From assembly GCA_902601315.1 (NCBI GenBank), contig CACKMS010000003.1, positions 78,464 to 142,463 on the forward strand: a stretch of DNA of 64,000 bases. The letters run 5' to 3'. The notes under the pieces were generated by a model. That model did no database searches and was not told the origin of the DNA. It was given only the letters and a program-made list of their open reading frames with translations. This DNA comes from an uncultured Pelagibacteraceae bacterium (GTDB lineage Bacteria; Pseudomonadota; Alphaproteobacteria; Pelagibacterales; Pelagibacteraceae). Made by a program: the position numbers and the translations under genes. How positions within the stretch are numbered: position 1 is the first letter of the stretch; every line of letters begins with the position of its first letter. Below, piece after piece: positions 12,954 to 22,610 of this stretch.

Positions 12954-13715
12954 GTGGATTTTATTTTCGTATTATTATTAGGGTTGCTTTGGGGTAGTTT
13001 TGCCAATGTTTGCATAGTTAGATTACCAAAAGATAAAGGAGTGATCTCAGGTCGCTCTAGTTGCCCAAAATGCAAAAAAAAAATAAGTTGGTATGACAAC
13101 ATACCACTCATTTCATATATTTTTTTAGGTGGCAAATGTAGAAAATGTAAAAAAAAAATATCCATTCAATATTTAATTGTTGAATTATTAACTGCCCTAT
13201 TTTTTTTTATAGAATATTTTTATTATGGATTAACTTTGACAACAGTACTTTTATTTATTCTAACCTTAGGTTTAATCATAATTTTTTTTATAGATTTAAA
13301 ACATTTTATAATTCCCGATGTAATTACTTTTCCTTTAATGATAATAGGATTTTTAAAATCGTTCGATCCTAATTTAAATGAAATTTTTCCTAATTATATT
13401 AATTCTTTAATTGGCGGATGCTTTGGTTATGGAATCATTTGGGGAATTATTTTCTTTTATAAAAAATTTAAAAATAAAGAAGGCATGGGTCTAGGCGATG
13501 CTAAACTACTAGCAGTAGTTGGATTTTGGTTTGGATTAGATTCCATCCCATTTGTAATATTTTTATCCTCAGTAATTGCATTACTAGTAGTTATACCTGA
13601 TTTAATTCGAAAAACAAAAAAAATGTCTACACAAATTCCCTTTGGACCGTATATAATAATTGGAAATTTAATTTATTTGTTGTTTGAAGATAAACTAAAA
13701 TTTTTCGTAATTTAG
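12954..13715 (+). CDS. pilD: Type IV prepilin peptidase / N-methyltransferase (A24 family)
   Basis: Inner-membrane aspartic protease that removes the leader of prepilins and methylates the new N-terminus. 253 residues from a GTG start. The N-terminal region has the two CxxC pairs of bifunctional PilD (CPKCKKKISWYDNIP at about 38 and CRKCKKKISIQY at about 62). Catalytic aspartates lie in FFIDLKHFIIPD (about 118) and in the GMGLGDAKLL motif (about 178), followed by more membrane helices. It should process the six or more pilin-like proteins encoded between 23255 and 36253. MoxR follows after 5 bp. Confidence 0.93.
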   Translation: MDFIFVLLLGLLWGSFANVCIVRLPKDKGVISGRSSCPKCKKKISWYDNIPLISYIFLGGKCRKCKKKISIQYLIVELLTALFFFIEYFYYGLTLTTVLLFILTLGLIIIFFIDLKHFIIPDVITFPLMIIGFLKSFDPNLNEIFPNYINSLIGGCFGYGIIWGIIFFYKKFKNKEGMGLGDAKLLAVVGFWFGLDSIPFVIFLSSVIALLVVIPDLIRKTKKMSTQIPFGPYIIIGNLIYLLFEDKLKFFVI

Positions 13716-13720
13716 TCAAA

Positions 13721-14602
13721 ATGTTTAATAATATTATTAAAAATATTTCAAAATCAATTGTAGGTAATGAGGATAGAATTAAACTCACACTTGCAGCAAT
13801 TATATCTGAAGGAAGCATACTTATTGAAGATAATCCAGGTTCTGGTAAAACTACATTTGCAAAATCAATTACACTGAATTTAGGATTAAGTTTTAAAAGA
13901 GTACAGTTTACATCTGATTTACTACCAAGTGATATTTTAGGTTTTAATATTTATAAAAATGAGAAATTAGAATTTCAAAAGGGTCCAATTTTTACAAATA
14001 TAGTTTTAGCAGATGAACTAAATAGAGGAAGTCCGAAATCTCAAAGTGCTTTCCTGGAGGCAATGGAGGAAAAAAGCGTATCTATAGACGGTGAGACTTA
14101 TAGATTACCTGAACCTTTTTTTGTTATTGCTACTCAAAATCCAATGGACTCCTCTGGTACTAGCAGTCTACCAGATTCACAATTAGATAGATTTATGATT
14201 TCATATTCATTGTCTGATTTAAATGAAATTGAAAAAATTAACATGCTTAAAAATGGATATGATTTACTATCTATTAAATCAGAACCAATAAATTGGGAAG
14301 ATTTACAAATTAAAAAAAAAAAGGTTAAAGTTAGTGACGAAATTTATAAATATGTAATTGAAATAGAGGAAACTATTAAAACTTTAGACCAGAATATTCA
14401 TGTGTCCGCAAGATGTTTGAAACAGATAATTGATCTTGCAAAAGGTTGGGCTGTTGTTCATGGTAAGGATTATGTAACACACCAAGAAATTAAAGACATT
14501 ATTCCATATATATTTAGACATAGAATAAAATTTCTGAACCAAGAAGATAAATTAAACTACATAAATGAGGAAATTTTATCAAAGATTAGTATTCAAAAAT
14601 GA
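13721..14602 (+). CDS. MoxR-family AAA+ ATPase
   Basis: Chaperone-like AAA+ ATPase, 293 residues. Walker A is EDNPGSGKTTFAKS near residue 37, Walker B is VLADELNRGSPKSQ near 92, and sensor-1 is IATQNPMDSSGT near 135; a MoxR lid domain follows (VSARCLKQIIDLAKGWAVVHG). It starts a four-gene unit with DUF58, a transglutaminase-like protein and an AsmA-like protein, a widespread arrangement whose exact role is unsettled; MoxR partners are thought to help mature secreted or VWA proteins. The stop overlaps the DUF58 start by 4 bases (ATGA). Confidence 0.9.
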   Translation: MFNNIIKNISKSIVGNEDRIKLTLAAIISEGSILIEDNPGSGKTTFAKSITLNLGLSFKRVQFTSDLLPSDILGFNIYKNEKLEFQKGPIFTNIVLADELNRGSPKSQSAFLEAMEEKSVSIDGETYRLPEPFFVIATQNPMDSSGTSSLPDSQLDRFMISYSLSDLNEIEKINMLKNGYDLLSIKSEPINWEDLQIKKKKVKVSDEIYKYVIEIEETIKTLDQNIHVSARCLKQIIDLAKGWAVVHGKDYVTHQEIKDIIPYIFRHRIKFLNQEDKLNYINEEILSKISIQK

Positions 14603-15522
14603 TAGCAAGGACTATTCAGGGGATAGCTAAAAGCTCTATTATTCGGTCACTTAAAGATAAAAATAGAAGTAAAATTATAATTTATCCAAACTGGAACGGG
14701 GTTGGTCTTGGCTTTTTTATATTTTTCTGTTTTTTAATTTCTGTTTTTTATGAGAATAATTTTGGTTTACTCATATCCATAATTATTTTTTTTATTTTTT
14801 TTATTTCAATCTTTGTCTCAAATCAAAACTTAAATCATTTATCGATGAGTGTATTGGATTATTATTATATCGAATCAACTAAAGATGAAAGATTAGATAT
14901 TCAAATAATAAATCATATTAATGAAAAGAAATTAAACATTGATTTAAATTATAAAAAACTAAATTTGAAAGGTTTAAATTTCACAAAAAAACTTAATCCA
15001 ATTCGGCTAAGTGATCAATATTTTCAAAGAGGAACAATTTCAATTCCAAATATAGTTCTAACATCAACTTATCCTTTTGGGATAATTAGAACAAAAAGAT
15101 ACTTTCACATTAAATCTAAAATAATTGTATTTCCAAAAAAAATTCAACCAAATATTAATTTACTTAATGAGTTTAACATTAATTTAAAAGGTCAAGCTTA
15201 CGATGAATTTGAGGGTATAGAAGATTATAAAAAGGGTGACAGCTATTCAAAAATTGCTTGGAAGAAATCAATCATTAAAAATAAAAAATATATTAAGAAA
15301 TTTGAGGAACCAAAAAAAGAGAATAACTTAATTTTAAATTTTGATAATTACAAAGAAATACCTTTTGAAGATCTACTAGGCTATGTTTCGTATATTATCG
15401 ATTATTATTATAAAAATAAACTAGAACTTATAATTAAACATAGACATAATACATTTTACCTCAATCATACACAAAATTCATTTTACCAAATTTTAAAATA
15501 CCTAGCGAATGTCAAAAATTAA
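14599..15522 (+). CDS. DUF58-domain membrane protein
   Basis: 307 residues, with two membrane helices near residues 34-75 and then a beta-rich region. The DUF58 signature is present around residue 200 as AYDEFEGIEDYKKGDSYSKI followed directly by AWKKS, matching the family pattern E-F-x-G-x-R-x-Y-x-x-G-D-x-x-R-x-I-x-W-K-x-S. DUF58 proteins are regularly coded between MoxR and TgpA-like transglutaminases and may have a degenerate VWA fold. Both ends overlap neighbouring genes (4 bases with moxR, 14 with the transglutaminase). Confidence 0.85.
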   Translation: MIARTIQGIAKSSIIRSLKDKNRSKIIIYPNWNGVGLGFFIFFCFLISVFYENNFGLLISIIIFFIFFISIFVSNQNLNHLSMSVLDYYYIESTKDERLDIQIINHINEKKLNIDLNYKKLNLKGLNFTKKLNPIRLSDQYFQRGTISIPNIVLTSTYPFGIIRTKRYFHIKSKIIVFPKKIQPNINLLNEFNINLKGQAYDEFEGIEDYKKGDSYSKIAWKKSIIKNKKYIKKFEEPKKENNLILNFDNYKEIPFEDLLGYVSYIIDYYYKNKLELIIKHRHNTFYLNHTQNSFYQILKYLANVKN

Positions 15523-17416
15523 TTTTAACGATACTAAATTTTTATCTCTCATATTATTAGGAATTTGTTTATTGTCTATTTCAGAAAATGTATCACTTGT
15601 TAATAAGATATTTTGGGGAATAACATCGATTATAAGTATTTTAATTAATAGGATAGATTTTAAGTTTAAAAGTTTTTTACTATCAATTTATGCAATTGGA
15701 TTACTTTATATCCAATTTATATTTAACCAATATATATTTTCTGAGGAATTTTTCATAAATTGTATAGGAGTTTTATTAATTGTTAAATATGCAGAATTAA
15801 ATAATAAAAATAATCTTTTATCTTATAATTTAATTTGCATGGTGCTTAGTGTAGTAAGTTTGATCAGCGGCCAAGACATTTTGAGTTCATTAATTTCATT
15901 ATCAATTATCGTTTTATTAGTGATCAATATGTATTTAATTCAACAAAAAGAAGTAATGGATTTTAATTTTAAAAATATATTAAAATATTTAGGCTTTGGT
16001 CTAAGTATTTTTCCATTTATTATTATTTTTTATTTAATTTTTCCAAGAGCCGAAATAAATTTTAGATTGTTTGATCCATCTAAAAGTTCACTTGGAATTC
16101 CTGACTCTATTAATCTTGGATCTTTTGAAAATTTTGCAAATTCAGATGAAAAAGTTTTCACATTAGTGAACAAAAATTTTAAAAAGCAGGATCTTTATTT
16201 TAGGGTAAAAATATTTGATTATATGGAAGAGGATAAATCTTGGCGAACATCATCACCCCTGTATCTTTATAATAATTACAAAAACTCATATAAAATAACC
16301 AATGCAAAGGCCATAGATATAAAATATCAGGTAATACTAAATCCTCATAAAAAAAAATGGATACCAGCCTTAAACAATTCAAGATTAGCAAAACAAAATG
16401 TTAGGATTGGGGAGGATCCTTTTAATCAAACATATAAAAGTTTAGATCCAATTGATCGAAAGATACAAATAGAATTTCAAAAGTATGATGCTGATTATAG
16501 AATTGGTGAAGAACTTTTAGAATATTATACTTTATTGCCAAAATCGGTTTCAAAAGAATTAATAGATTGGGTGAAAAATAATAAACAATCTAAATCTAAT
16601 ATAGAATATCTAAATCATATTTTAAATACTTTTTCAGATGGTTCTTATTATTACAATTTAAGTCCTGTAAATAATTCACAAAATAGTTATGCAGATTTTT
16701 TCTTAAGAGGCAAAGAGGGATACTGTGAATATTTTGCTGGAACATTAGTTTTGCTTTCAAGATTAGCTAACATACCTAGTAGAATTGTATCTGGGTATTA
16801 TGGTGGTGAATTAAATACAGTTGGCGATTTTTATGTTTTTAGGCAACAAGATGCTCATGCATGGGTAGAAGTTTGGATAAATGGGAAAGGGTGGACTCAA
16901 ATAGACCCAACCTCAGTTATACCAGGTTCAAATATAAGAAATAGCTATAATAATTTATTTAATAATACAGAGGAGAACACAACTTCACTATTTACACTAA
17001 AAGCTTTTCAAAACTTAAAATATTTTTTCAACTATGCAGACTTTGTGTGGACCAAACATTTATTATCCTATGACAACAATAAAAGAAAATCATTTATAAA
17101 AGAAATTACGAATTTAAGATTTTCAAATATTTTTTATTTGATTTTTGCACCTTTCATAATTTATATGGTATTAAGATTATATTTCAAAATCAACAAAGCA
17201 AATATTTTAAAATGGATGTTAAATTATATTATTTTGATAAGTAAAAAACAAAAAAAAATTTTGAATTCAGACACACATCAAGAAATATATAATAAACTTA
17301 AACAAGATTATCAGGAAAAATATGAATCATTTTTTAACCTTTATGAAAGCTTTAGATATCAAAATAAAAAAATTGAATTGATAAAGATATTTAGAACTTT
17401 CATTTCAGCAAAATAA
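15509..17416 (+). CDS. TgpA-like membrane transglutaminase
   Basis: 635 residues. The N-terminal half has about six membrane helices (DUF3488-like), followed by a periplasmic transglutaminase/protease-like core with the Cys-His-Asp triad: GYCEYFAGTLVLLSRLANIP (Cys near residue 410), QDAHAWVEVWINGKGW (His) and IDPTS (Asp). A late membrane helix (about residue 550) and a charged cytosolic tail follow. This is the TgpA architecture and completes the MoxR-DUF58-TgpA set. The physiological substrate in this family is unknown; an envelope protein cross-linker or amidase role is inferred. Confidence 0.88.
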   Translation: MSKINFNDTKFLSLILLGICLLSISENVSLVNKIFWGITSIISILINRIDFKFKSFLLSIYAIGLLYIQFIFNQYIFSEEFFINCIGVLLIVKYAELNNKNNLLSYNLICMVLSVVSLISGQDILSSLISLSIIVLLVINMYLIQQKEVMDFNFKNILKYLGFGLSIFPFIIIFYLIFPRAEINFRLFDPSKSSLGIPDSINLGSFENFANSDEKVFTLVNKNFKKQDLYFRVKIFDYMEEDKSWRTSSPLYLYNNYKNSYKITNAKAIDIKYQVILNPHKKKWIPALNNSRLAKQNVRIGEDPFNQTYKSLDPIDRKIQIEFQKYDADYRIGEELLEYYTLLPKSVSKELIDWVKNNKQSKSNIEYLNHILNTFSDGSYYYNLSPVNNSQNSYADFFLRGKEGYCEYFAGTLVLLSRLANIPSRIVSGYYGGELNTVGDFYVFRQQDAHAWVEVWINGKGWTQIDPTSVIPGSNIRNSYNNLFNNTEENTTSLFTLKAFQNLKYFFNYADFVWTKHLLSYDNNKRKSFIKEITNLRFSNIFYLIFAPFIIYMVLRLYFKINKANILKWMLNYIILISKKQKKILNSDTHQEIYNKLKQDYQEKYESFFNLYESFRYQNKKIELIKIFRTFISAK

Positions 17417-17421
17417 TTTAA

Positions 17422-18174
17422 ATGAAAAAACTTATTTCAGTATTAATTATTATTTTTTTAATAATTTATGTTCTAGTTGAATTTATAGGCGATAGTATAA
17501 TAAAAAGTTCTTTAGAAAGTAATTTATCTAATTCTTTAAAAAGAGAGACTAAAATTGATGACCTAAGCATTGGGTATCTAAGCGGTAAAGCTGAAATTAA
17601 AAATTTAAAAATAAGTAACAAAGACCTTCCTGGTATTCTATTAGAAATAAAAAATGCATCTGCAAAATTAAGCACAACATCAATTTTTAGTAATAGAATT
17701 GAAATTGATGAAATTATTTTAGATGGAATTGATTTAAATTATTATTTCAATCTAAATAAAAACTTAAAAGTTGAAGATAATGTAAAATCAATAAAAGAAA
17801 ACCTGAACAAGAGTGACAAAAAGGCTTCAAGCTCGAAGGAATTTATTGTTAAAAAATTAGACTTAAAAAATTTTAAAATTTCAGCAAACTCTGAGAATTT
17901 AAATTTTAACCAGCAAATAAGTCTTAAAGATATGAGCTTTAATAATGTAGGAAACACTGAAGACAGTAAAAATTACAAGACTGTTTTAAAAGACCTCTTT
18001 GATAAGGCTTTAAAATCAGTCAAAAATAAAGCGTTATCCAGCGATGTTAGCAATTCTTTAGATAAAATAAAGAATATTGATGAACAAAAAATTAAAGAAA
18101 AAATAAAAAAGGAGATAGATGCTAATAAAGATAAAGTAAAAAATAAGCTAAAAAAGTTATTTAATAATGATTAA
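17422..18174 (+). CDS. AsmA-like envelope protein, short
   Basis: 250 residues. An N-terminal membrane anchor (ISVLIIIFLIIYVLVEFIG) is followed by a segment resembling the start of AsmA/DUF748-like repeats: SNSLKRETKIDDLSIGYLSG, then AEIKNLKISNKD and NRIEIDEIILDGIDLNY. After residue 120 the sequence is lysine-rich and probably helical (DNVKSIKENLNKSDKKA; KKEIDANKDKVKNKLKKL). AsmA-like proteins span the periplasm and are linked to lipid transport, but this one is much shorter than TamB or AsmA. It lies 5 bp after the transglutaminase gene and its stop overlaps the convergent PilY1 gene by 4 bases. Confidence 0.6.
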   Translation: MKKLISVLIIIFLIIYVLVEFIGDSIIKSSLESNLSNSLKRETKIDDLSIGYLSGKAEIKNLKISNKDLPGILLEIKNASAKLSTTSIFSNRIEIDEIILDGIDLNYYFNLNKNLKVEDNVKSIKENLNKSDKKASSSKEFIVKKLDLKNFKISANSENLNFNQQISLKDMSFNNVGNTEDSKNYKTVLKDLFDKALKSVKNKALSSDVSNSLDKIKNIDEQKIKEKIKKEIDANKDKVKNKLKKLFNND

Positions 18175-21100
18175 AAGTTTACATCTCTCCAAGAATTTCT
18201 AAAGCTATCTATATCAGATTCTCCTGTATCTATAACTACAAGATCCGTTTTTTCTTGTTCAGATTTACCAGCTATATTTGCAAACAATTTATTTGCAAAT
18301 ACCACGAGTCTTGAAAGCACACCTTTACCTACTGCTTTACAGGTTTTTCCAGTGAAGACCTCTCCATCAACTGTTTGGCTTTTAAGAGATTTATTTTCAT
18401 TTAATTGTTTTGAAACGTTAGTTCCACACTCATCATCAACTGCACATATCAGTGCAAGACCCAAACTACATCTATTTTTCGATACAGATGGTTCAAAAAT
18501 AGGGAAGTATACCAATCCGTTTGACAATGTTGGCTCAGCAGTTATTTTTTGACTAGAAGGTAATTTTATAAACCAGCCATGGTCTTTCGTTGCTCTTGCT
18601 TTCCTGCTTACCGCTTTAGTTGTAAGTGGACATTTAACACCGGTGGTATCATCTGTAGTATCCATGCATTTTTCAAGTCCATGAAGTATAGTTGTGGATC
18701 TTTGAGGTGAATGAAATTTTGGATAAAACTTATCTCTAAACCCAAACATAATATTATCAAGTTTTGTATCTTTAAACGTTAATCTTTCATAATCGCCAGT
18801 ACCCGAAAAAAGCCACAAATTTTTAGATGTTTTTCCAATTCCTGCATCCATAGAGTGATATTGGTACCGTCCATTTTCTTTGCTAGCCTCTATCGACAGA
18901 ATAGTTGATTGATCATAAAGTTTAATGGCACTCCCTGCTGCATCCACTTTCATATTAGTCAAATTAAATTTGGTAATCTTTCCTTCAAAATCATTTGTGT
19001 AGACAAGTGCTCCTGTAAACTTTATTCCTCTTGCAGTATCTGAAGTAATGACAACAGGACTTCCAGGTATCGAATTTACAATATCAATATTTTTATCATC
19101 TAACACTTCAATTACCTTCTCTACTTTGCCTGGAGTTATTGTATCTTCTAGATTAATAACAAATAAAGCTGATCCTACTCCATCATTTCTACCACCATAC
19201 CCACCTCCCATAACGGCGACATAAATATCATCAAGAATATTTGTGTCTCCTGCACCTGTATTGGGTAATCTAAATATTCTAGGAGCTGACCAAGTTTCTC
19301 CCAATTCTCTATAATTATACTCTGCTGGAAGATTTTGACTTAAGCTTTGAGTTGCAGCTCTTGTCAATTTAATAATAAGAGTATCTTGAGATTGAGCTTT
19401 ATCACCATTTGCTTGAAAAAATAATTGGTCTGGTAAAGTTATTTCAGTTTTACCTGAAGATGCGATATTAACAGTAAAGTTTTTTTCAATTTTATTATTT
19501 ATCGAAATAATTAAATCAGATTTTTGAACACCTACAACTGGAAAAGTCCACGTTTTACTTTCATAACATGATGTGGTTGTATCTGCCTTACACTCATCAT
19601 CAATACTGTTGTTATTATTATAATTATCTTGAACTGTAATACTTTCTTCCATATCAATTATTGAATAAGTATCATCAATGTACTCGTATTCTGAATGAGT
19701 GCCTAAATGGTTCATTACATGAACTGTATTTTTAATATGGTCATTATAAACACTGTATAAATGAAGCGGTTTATCAGGTTTTGTTATATCAAGAACAGAA
19801 AAACCATTTCCACCTCTGCCATAAGGCACCATTAATATAGTGTGCCATTGTTTTCCAGATCCAAGAGGACTTTTAAAAAACATGTCGTGTACTACTGGAG
19901 ATCCGTCCACTCCATAAATTGCATTAGTTCCCCCTTTTTGTTTTGCAAGTTCATTGTTCAAATTTTCGTTCACCATAAGGGGTATTTTTGGCATTATAAA
20001 TGGAGGTATGAATGCCCATTTTTCAATACCTGTTTTACTATCAATTGAATGTAACATGCCATCATTACCTCCAACATAAATTCTCTCTTCTCTTGTTCTT
20101 AAAGATTTGGCCCAAGCATCATAATTATTAATAGATCTCCAATAAGCTTCTTGGTTACTCGATGAAAACGATGTTTCAGCAGAAGGTGCTCCTACGATTA
20201 CCATTTCAGAATGAAATATATCTCCTAAATAACGTTTTCTTCCTTTTGTAATTATTTTTCCATTTTTATCGACAGTTGGTGGTCCTGTTCTTATTTCGTT
20301 TAATAAACAATCTCCGTCGTAATCAAAATAATCTTGTCCTCTAGAAAAACTTATTAAACCTTTAACATCATCATCATTTCCATCTGCAATAGTTGCAACA
20401 CTATCTCCTTTTGCGCTACAACGTGTATTACCTGTTACACCTGCAACTCTTGGTGTATCCCTATGATAATCACCAACTTCATTACCAAATAATCCAAGTT
20501 GAGATTGAATTAATAATGAATTAGCTTCAGTATAATTGTTATAATCAGTTTTGTAATCAGTACCTGGAATTTCACCCCATATTTTTCTTGAACCAGGAGA
20601 TGGTATCACATCTGAAGCATTCCAGTTAGATGGATCTTTTTCATCAACAACACCTTCTTTAGATATTGCAGTTCTTGTTAGTGAACCTTGCCATTCCTCA
20701 TTTTGCTTATATTTAAATTGTGCTTGGAATAATGATCCACCTTCTTCAATTGTTGCGGTAATTGCTGGAGCAGTAAAGGCTAATTTGTCAGCAATTACAG
20801 ATCTAATTGCAGCACCCAATTGTGCTTTTAATTGATCTGTTGTGTCTGCTTTTATTACTCTGTCTGTTCCACCTGCTTTTGCAATTGCATTAAATGCTCT
20901 TATTCCACCTGGGCTAATTCCACCTCCATAAGCTACAGTAAAAGTTTTGATTTTCTTTTTTAGAAGATTTTTTGTTTTTGTTATTGCAGCTGCTTGATTG
21001 TACCAGTCTCCATCACCAATTACGATTACATAAGATCCTTGACACGGGCTGTTTTTATCTATGGGGCTTTCTGATTTATGATTGTAGTATTGTTCTGCAA

Positions 21101-22610
21101 TTGTTGCCCAGGTATTTGCATCAGTACCACCACCTGGTCTGACACTTTTAATATAATTGTTAATTTTATTAGCACCGTTTCTATCCACTTTAACTTTTAA
21201 ACAATTTTGACCGTCACAAGGATCTGCTTGATCTTTCGCTGTATCCCATTTTGTATAACCTAAGCCACCCGTAGAAGGTTTCCAGCACCAATAATTATAT
21301 CTTGCTAACCAGTGACTTGCTGTCAACCAACTTGGGTTTCCAATATAAGATCTGCATCTTTTATAATTATTATTACGTTTATAGTAACTGTACCATATTG
21401 TGTTACTTGCATCATGAGACCAGTATCCAAATCCAAAATTAACTGAAGAGACTAAACTACTGTCTGTTACTAAAGATTGAATGGCTTGATGAGCACCTGA
21501 CATTCTTGATTGTGCTGCTCTATACCCTGAACGCCCATGATAATTCAAATTAAGGTCAAATGTTTGTATTGAGAAATTATTAGTTTCTGCAACAAATATT
21601 CTGTTTAAAGAAGGATCAATTGTAATATCTCTTGGGAAGTTGAAGCGGATAGCTGATTTTGAAGTTGGATTATAATTGCCACCAAGTCGTCCATATCTAC
21701 CCACTCTTTCCTGTGTAAAACTAACATTAGTACCACTACTTGAGTTTAAAGTAACTTTATGAAGTGCGTGGTTTGAGTATGAAGTGAAATAAATTATATT
21801 TTCGTTTGTAGGATGGCTTGCTATTGCAGTCGAAGTTCTTATATCATAGAAATATGCACTTTGAAAAAATTTGCTATTATTTGGACAATTCATTCCACTT
21901 CTAGAGAATTTCTTTACATAATAAGATCTTGCAAAAACTAAATTACCAGATGCATCAACCGTAAATCTTACACCGTTACCATATCCAGAGTTATGAATAT
22001 CATTTCGTAGTTCACCGCTAGTTGAACATTCTTTTTTAGCACCAGTAGCAGAGTCGTATAAAAAAATTTCTCTTGAATACTTGTCAATAACAATTATCAC
22101 ATCGTTGTGTTTTTTTATTGTTAATCTAGAGTTTCTATGAAAACCACCTTTAATTTGAGTAAGTACACCTGATGAAGTATTTACTCTACAAAGAGTACCA
22201 TTACTTCTATAAGTTCGTTTTCCTGAAAAATATATATGACCGTCATGATGAAGGATACTGGTATTTCCATAATTTGTAGAACAATTATTATTTCTTACAC
22301 TATAAGTTACTCTTTTTTGAACGATGGCAGTTCTAGCGTTACTTCCGTGATCAACTCCCACTAATTGATTATTATTATTTGAAATATAGTTTCCAGTATT
22401 TTCGATCAACGCAATTGACTGAGGTCTTCCTATATTTGCACCGCTATAAGATGAAACACTCATACTACCAGACTTGTCTAATAAAATTAAAACATTAGCA
22501 GGAACATCTGCTACTCCTGAACCAGGTGGTAAAGCTTTTGAATAAGAATTAGAAATTACAAAAGGAAAAATTAAAAAAATAGAGACTAATAATATTGAAA
22601 TTTTTTTCAT
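18171..22610 (-). CDS. pilY1: PilY1-like pilus-tip/adhesin protein with split VWA domain (copy 1)
   Basis: 1479 residues with a signal peptide (about 1-25). The MIDAS start of a von Willebrand A domain, LILLDKSGSMS (D45, S47, S49), is followed by roughly 450 residues rich in NHL/propeller-like blades (FPRDITIDPSLNRIFVAETN). VWA-like sequence resumes near residue 530 (SYVIVIGDGDW; FTVAYGGG). An acidic, Ca-site-like loop (DYFDYDGDCLLNE) lies near 767. The C-terminal PilY1 beta-propeller follows (YVGGNDGMLHSID; DGSPVVHDMFF; LMVPYGRGGNGFSVLDI). PilY1 proteins sit at the pilus tip and affect adhesion, surface sensing and retraction. The gene directly follows the 181-residue secreted protein gene. 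A paralogue of the same plan lies at 43429. Confidence 0.88.
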   Translation of the reverse strand: MKKISILLVSIFLIFPFVISNSYSKALPPGSGVADVPANVLILLDKSGSMSVSSYSGANIGRPQSIALIENTGNYISNNNNQLVGVDHGSNARTAIVQKRVTYSVRNNNCSTNYGNTSILHHDGHIYFSGKRTYRSNGTLCRVNTSSGVLTQIKGGFHRNSRLTIKKHNDVIIVIDKYSREIFLYDSATGAKKECSTSGELRNDIHNSGYGNGVRFTVDASGNLVFARSYYVKKFSRSGMNCPNNSKFFQSAYFYDIRTSTAIASHPTNENIIYFTSYSNHALHKVTLNSSSGTNVSFTQERVGRYGRLGGNYNPTSKSAIRFNFPRDITIDPSLNRIFVAETNNFSIQTFDLNLNYHGRSGYRAAQSRMSGAHQAIQSLVTDSSLVSSVNFGFGYWSHDASNTIWYSYYKRNNNYKRCRSYIGNPSWLTASHWLARYNYWCWKPSTGGLGYTKWDTAKDQADPCDGQNCLKVKVDRNGANKINNYIKSVRPGGGTDANTWATIAEQYYNHKSESPIDKNSPCQGSYVIVIGDGDWYNQAAAITKTKNLLKKKIKTFTVAYGGGISPGGIRAFNAIAKAGGTDRVIKADTTDQLKAQLGAAIRSVIADKLAFTAPAITATIEEGGSLFQAQFKYKQNEEWQGSLTRTAISKEGVVDEKDPSNWNASDVIPSPGSRKIWGEIPGTDYKTDYNNYTEANSLLIQSQLGLFGNEVGDYHRDTPRVAGVTGNTRCSAKGDSVATIADGNDDDVKGLISFSRGQDYFDYDGDCLLNEIRTGPPTVDKNGKIITKGRKRYLGDIFHSEMVIVGAPSAETSFSSSNQEAYWRSINNYDAWAKSLRTREERIYVGGNDGMLHSIDSKTGIEKWAFIPPFIMPKIPLMVNENLNNELAKQKGGTNAIYGVDGSPVVHDMFFKSPLGSGKQWHTILMVPYGRGGNGFSVLDITKPDKPLHLYSVYNDHIKNTVHVMNHLGTHSEYEYIDDTYSIIDMEESITVQDNYNNNNSIDDECKADTTTSCYESKTWTFPVVGVQKSDLIISINNKIEKNFTVNIASSGKTEITLPDQLFFQANGDKAQSQDTLIIKLTRAATQSLSQNLPAEYNYRELGETWSAPRIFRLPNTGAGDTNILDDIYVAVMGGGYGGRNDGVGSALFVINLEDTITPGKVEKVIEVLDDKNIDIVNSIPGSPVVITSDTARGIKFTGALVYTNDFEGKITKFNLTNMKVDAAGSAIKLYDQSTILSIEASKENGRYQYHSMDAGIGKTSKNLWLFSGTGDYERLTFKDTKLDNIMFGFRDKFYPKFHSPQRSTTILHGLEKCMDTTDDTTGVKCPLTTKAVSRKARATKDHGWFIKLPSSQKITAEPTLSNGLVYFPIFEPSVSKNRCSLGLALICAVDDECGTNVSKQLNENKSLKSQTVDGEVFTGKTCKAVGKGVLSRLVVFANKLFANIAGKSEQEKTDLVVIDTGESDIDSFRNSWRDVNF

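Noticed and set aside
19842..20048. Small plus-strand frame inside the first pilY1
   Set aside because: No recognisable domain, no start signal, and the opposite strand is convincingly coding.
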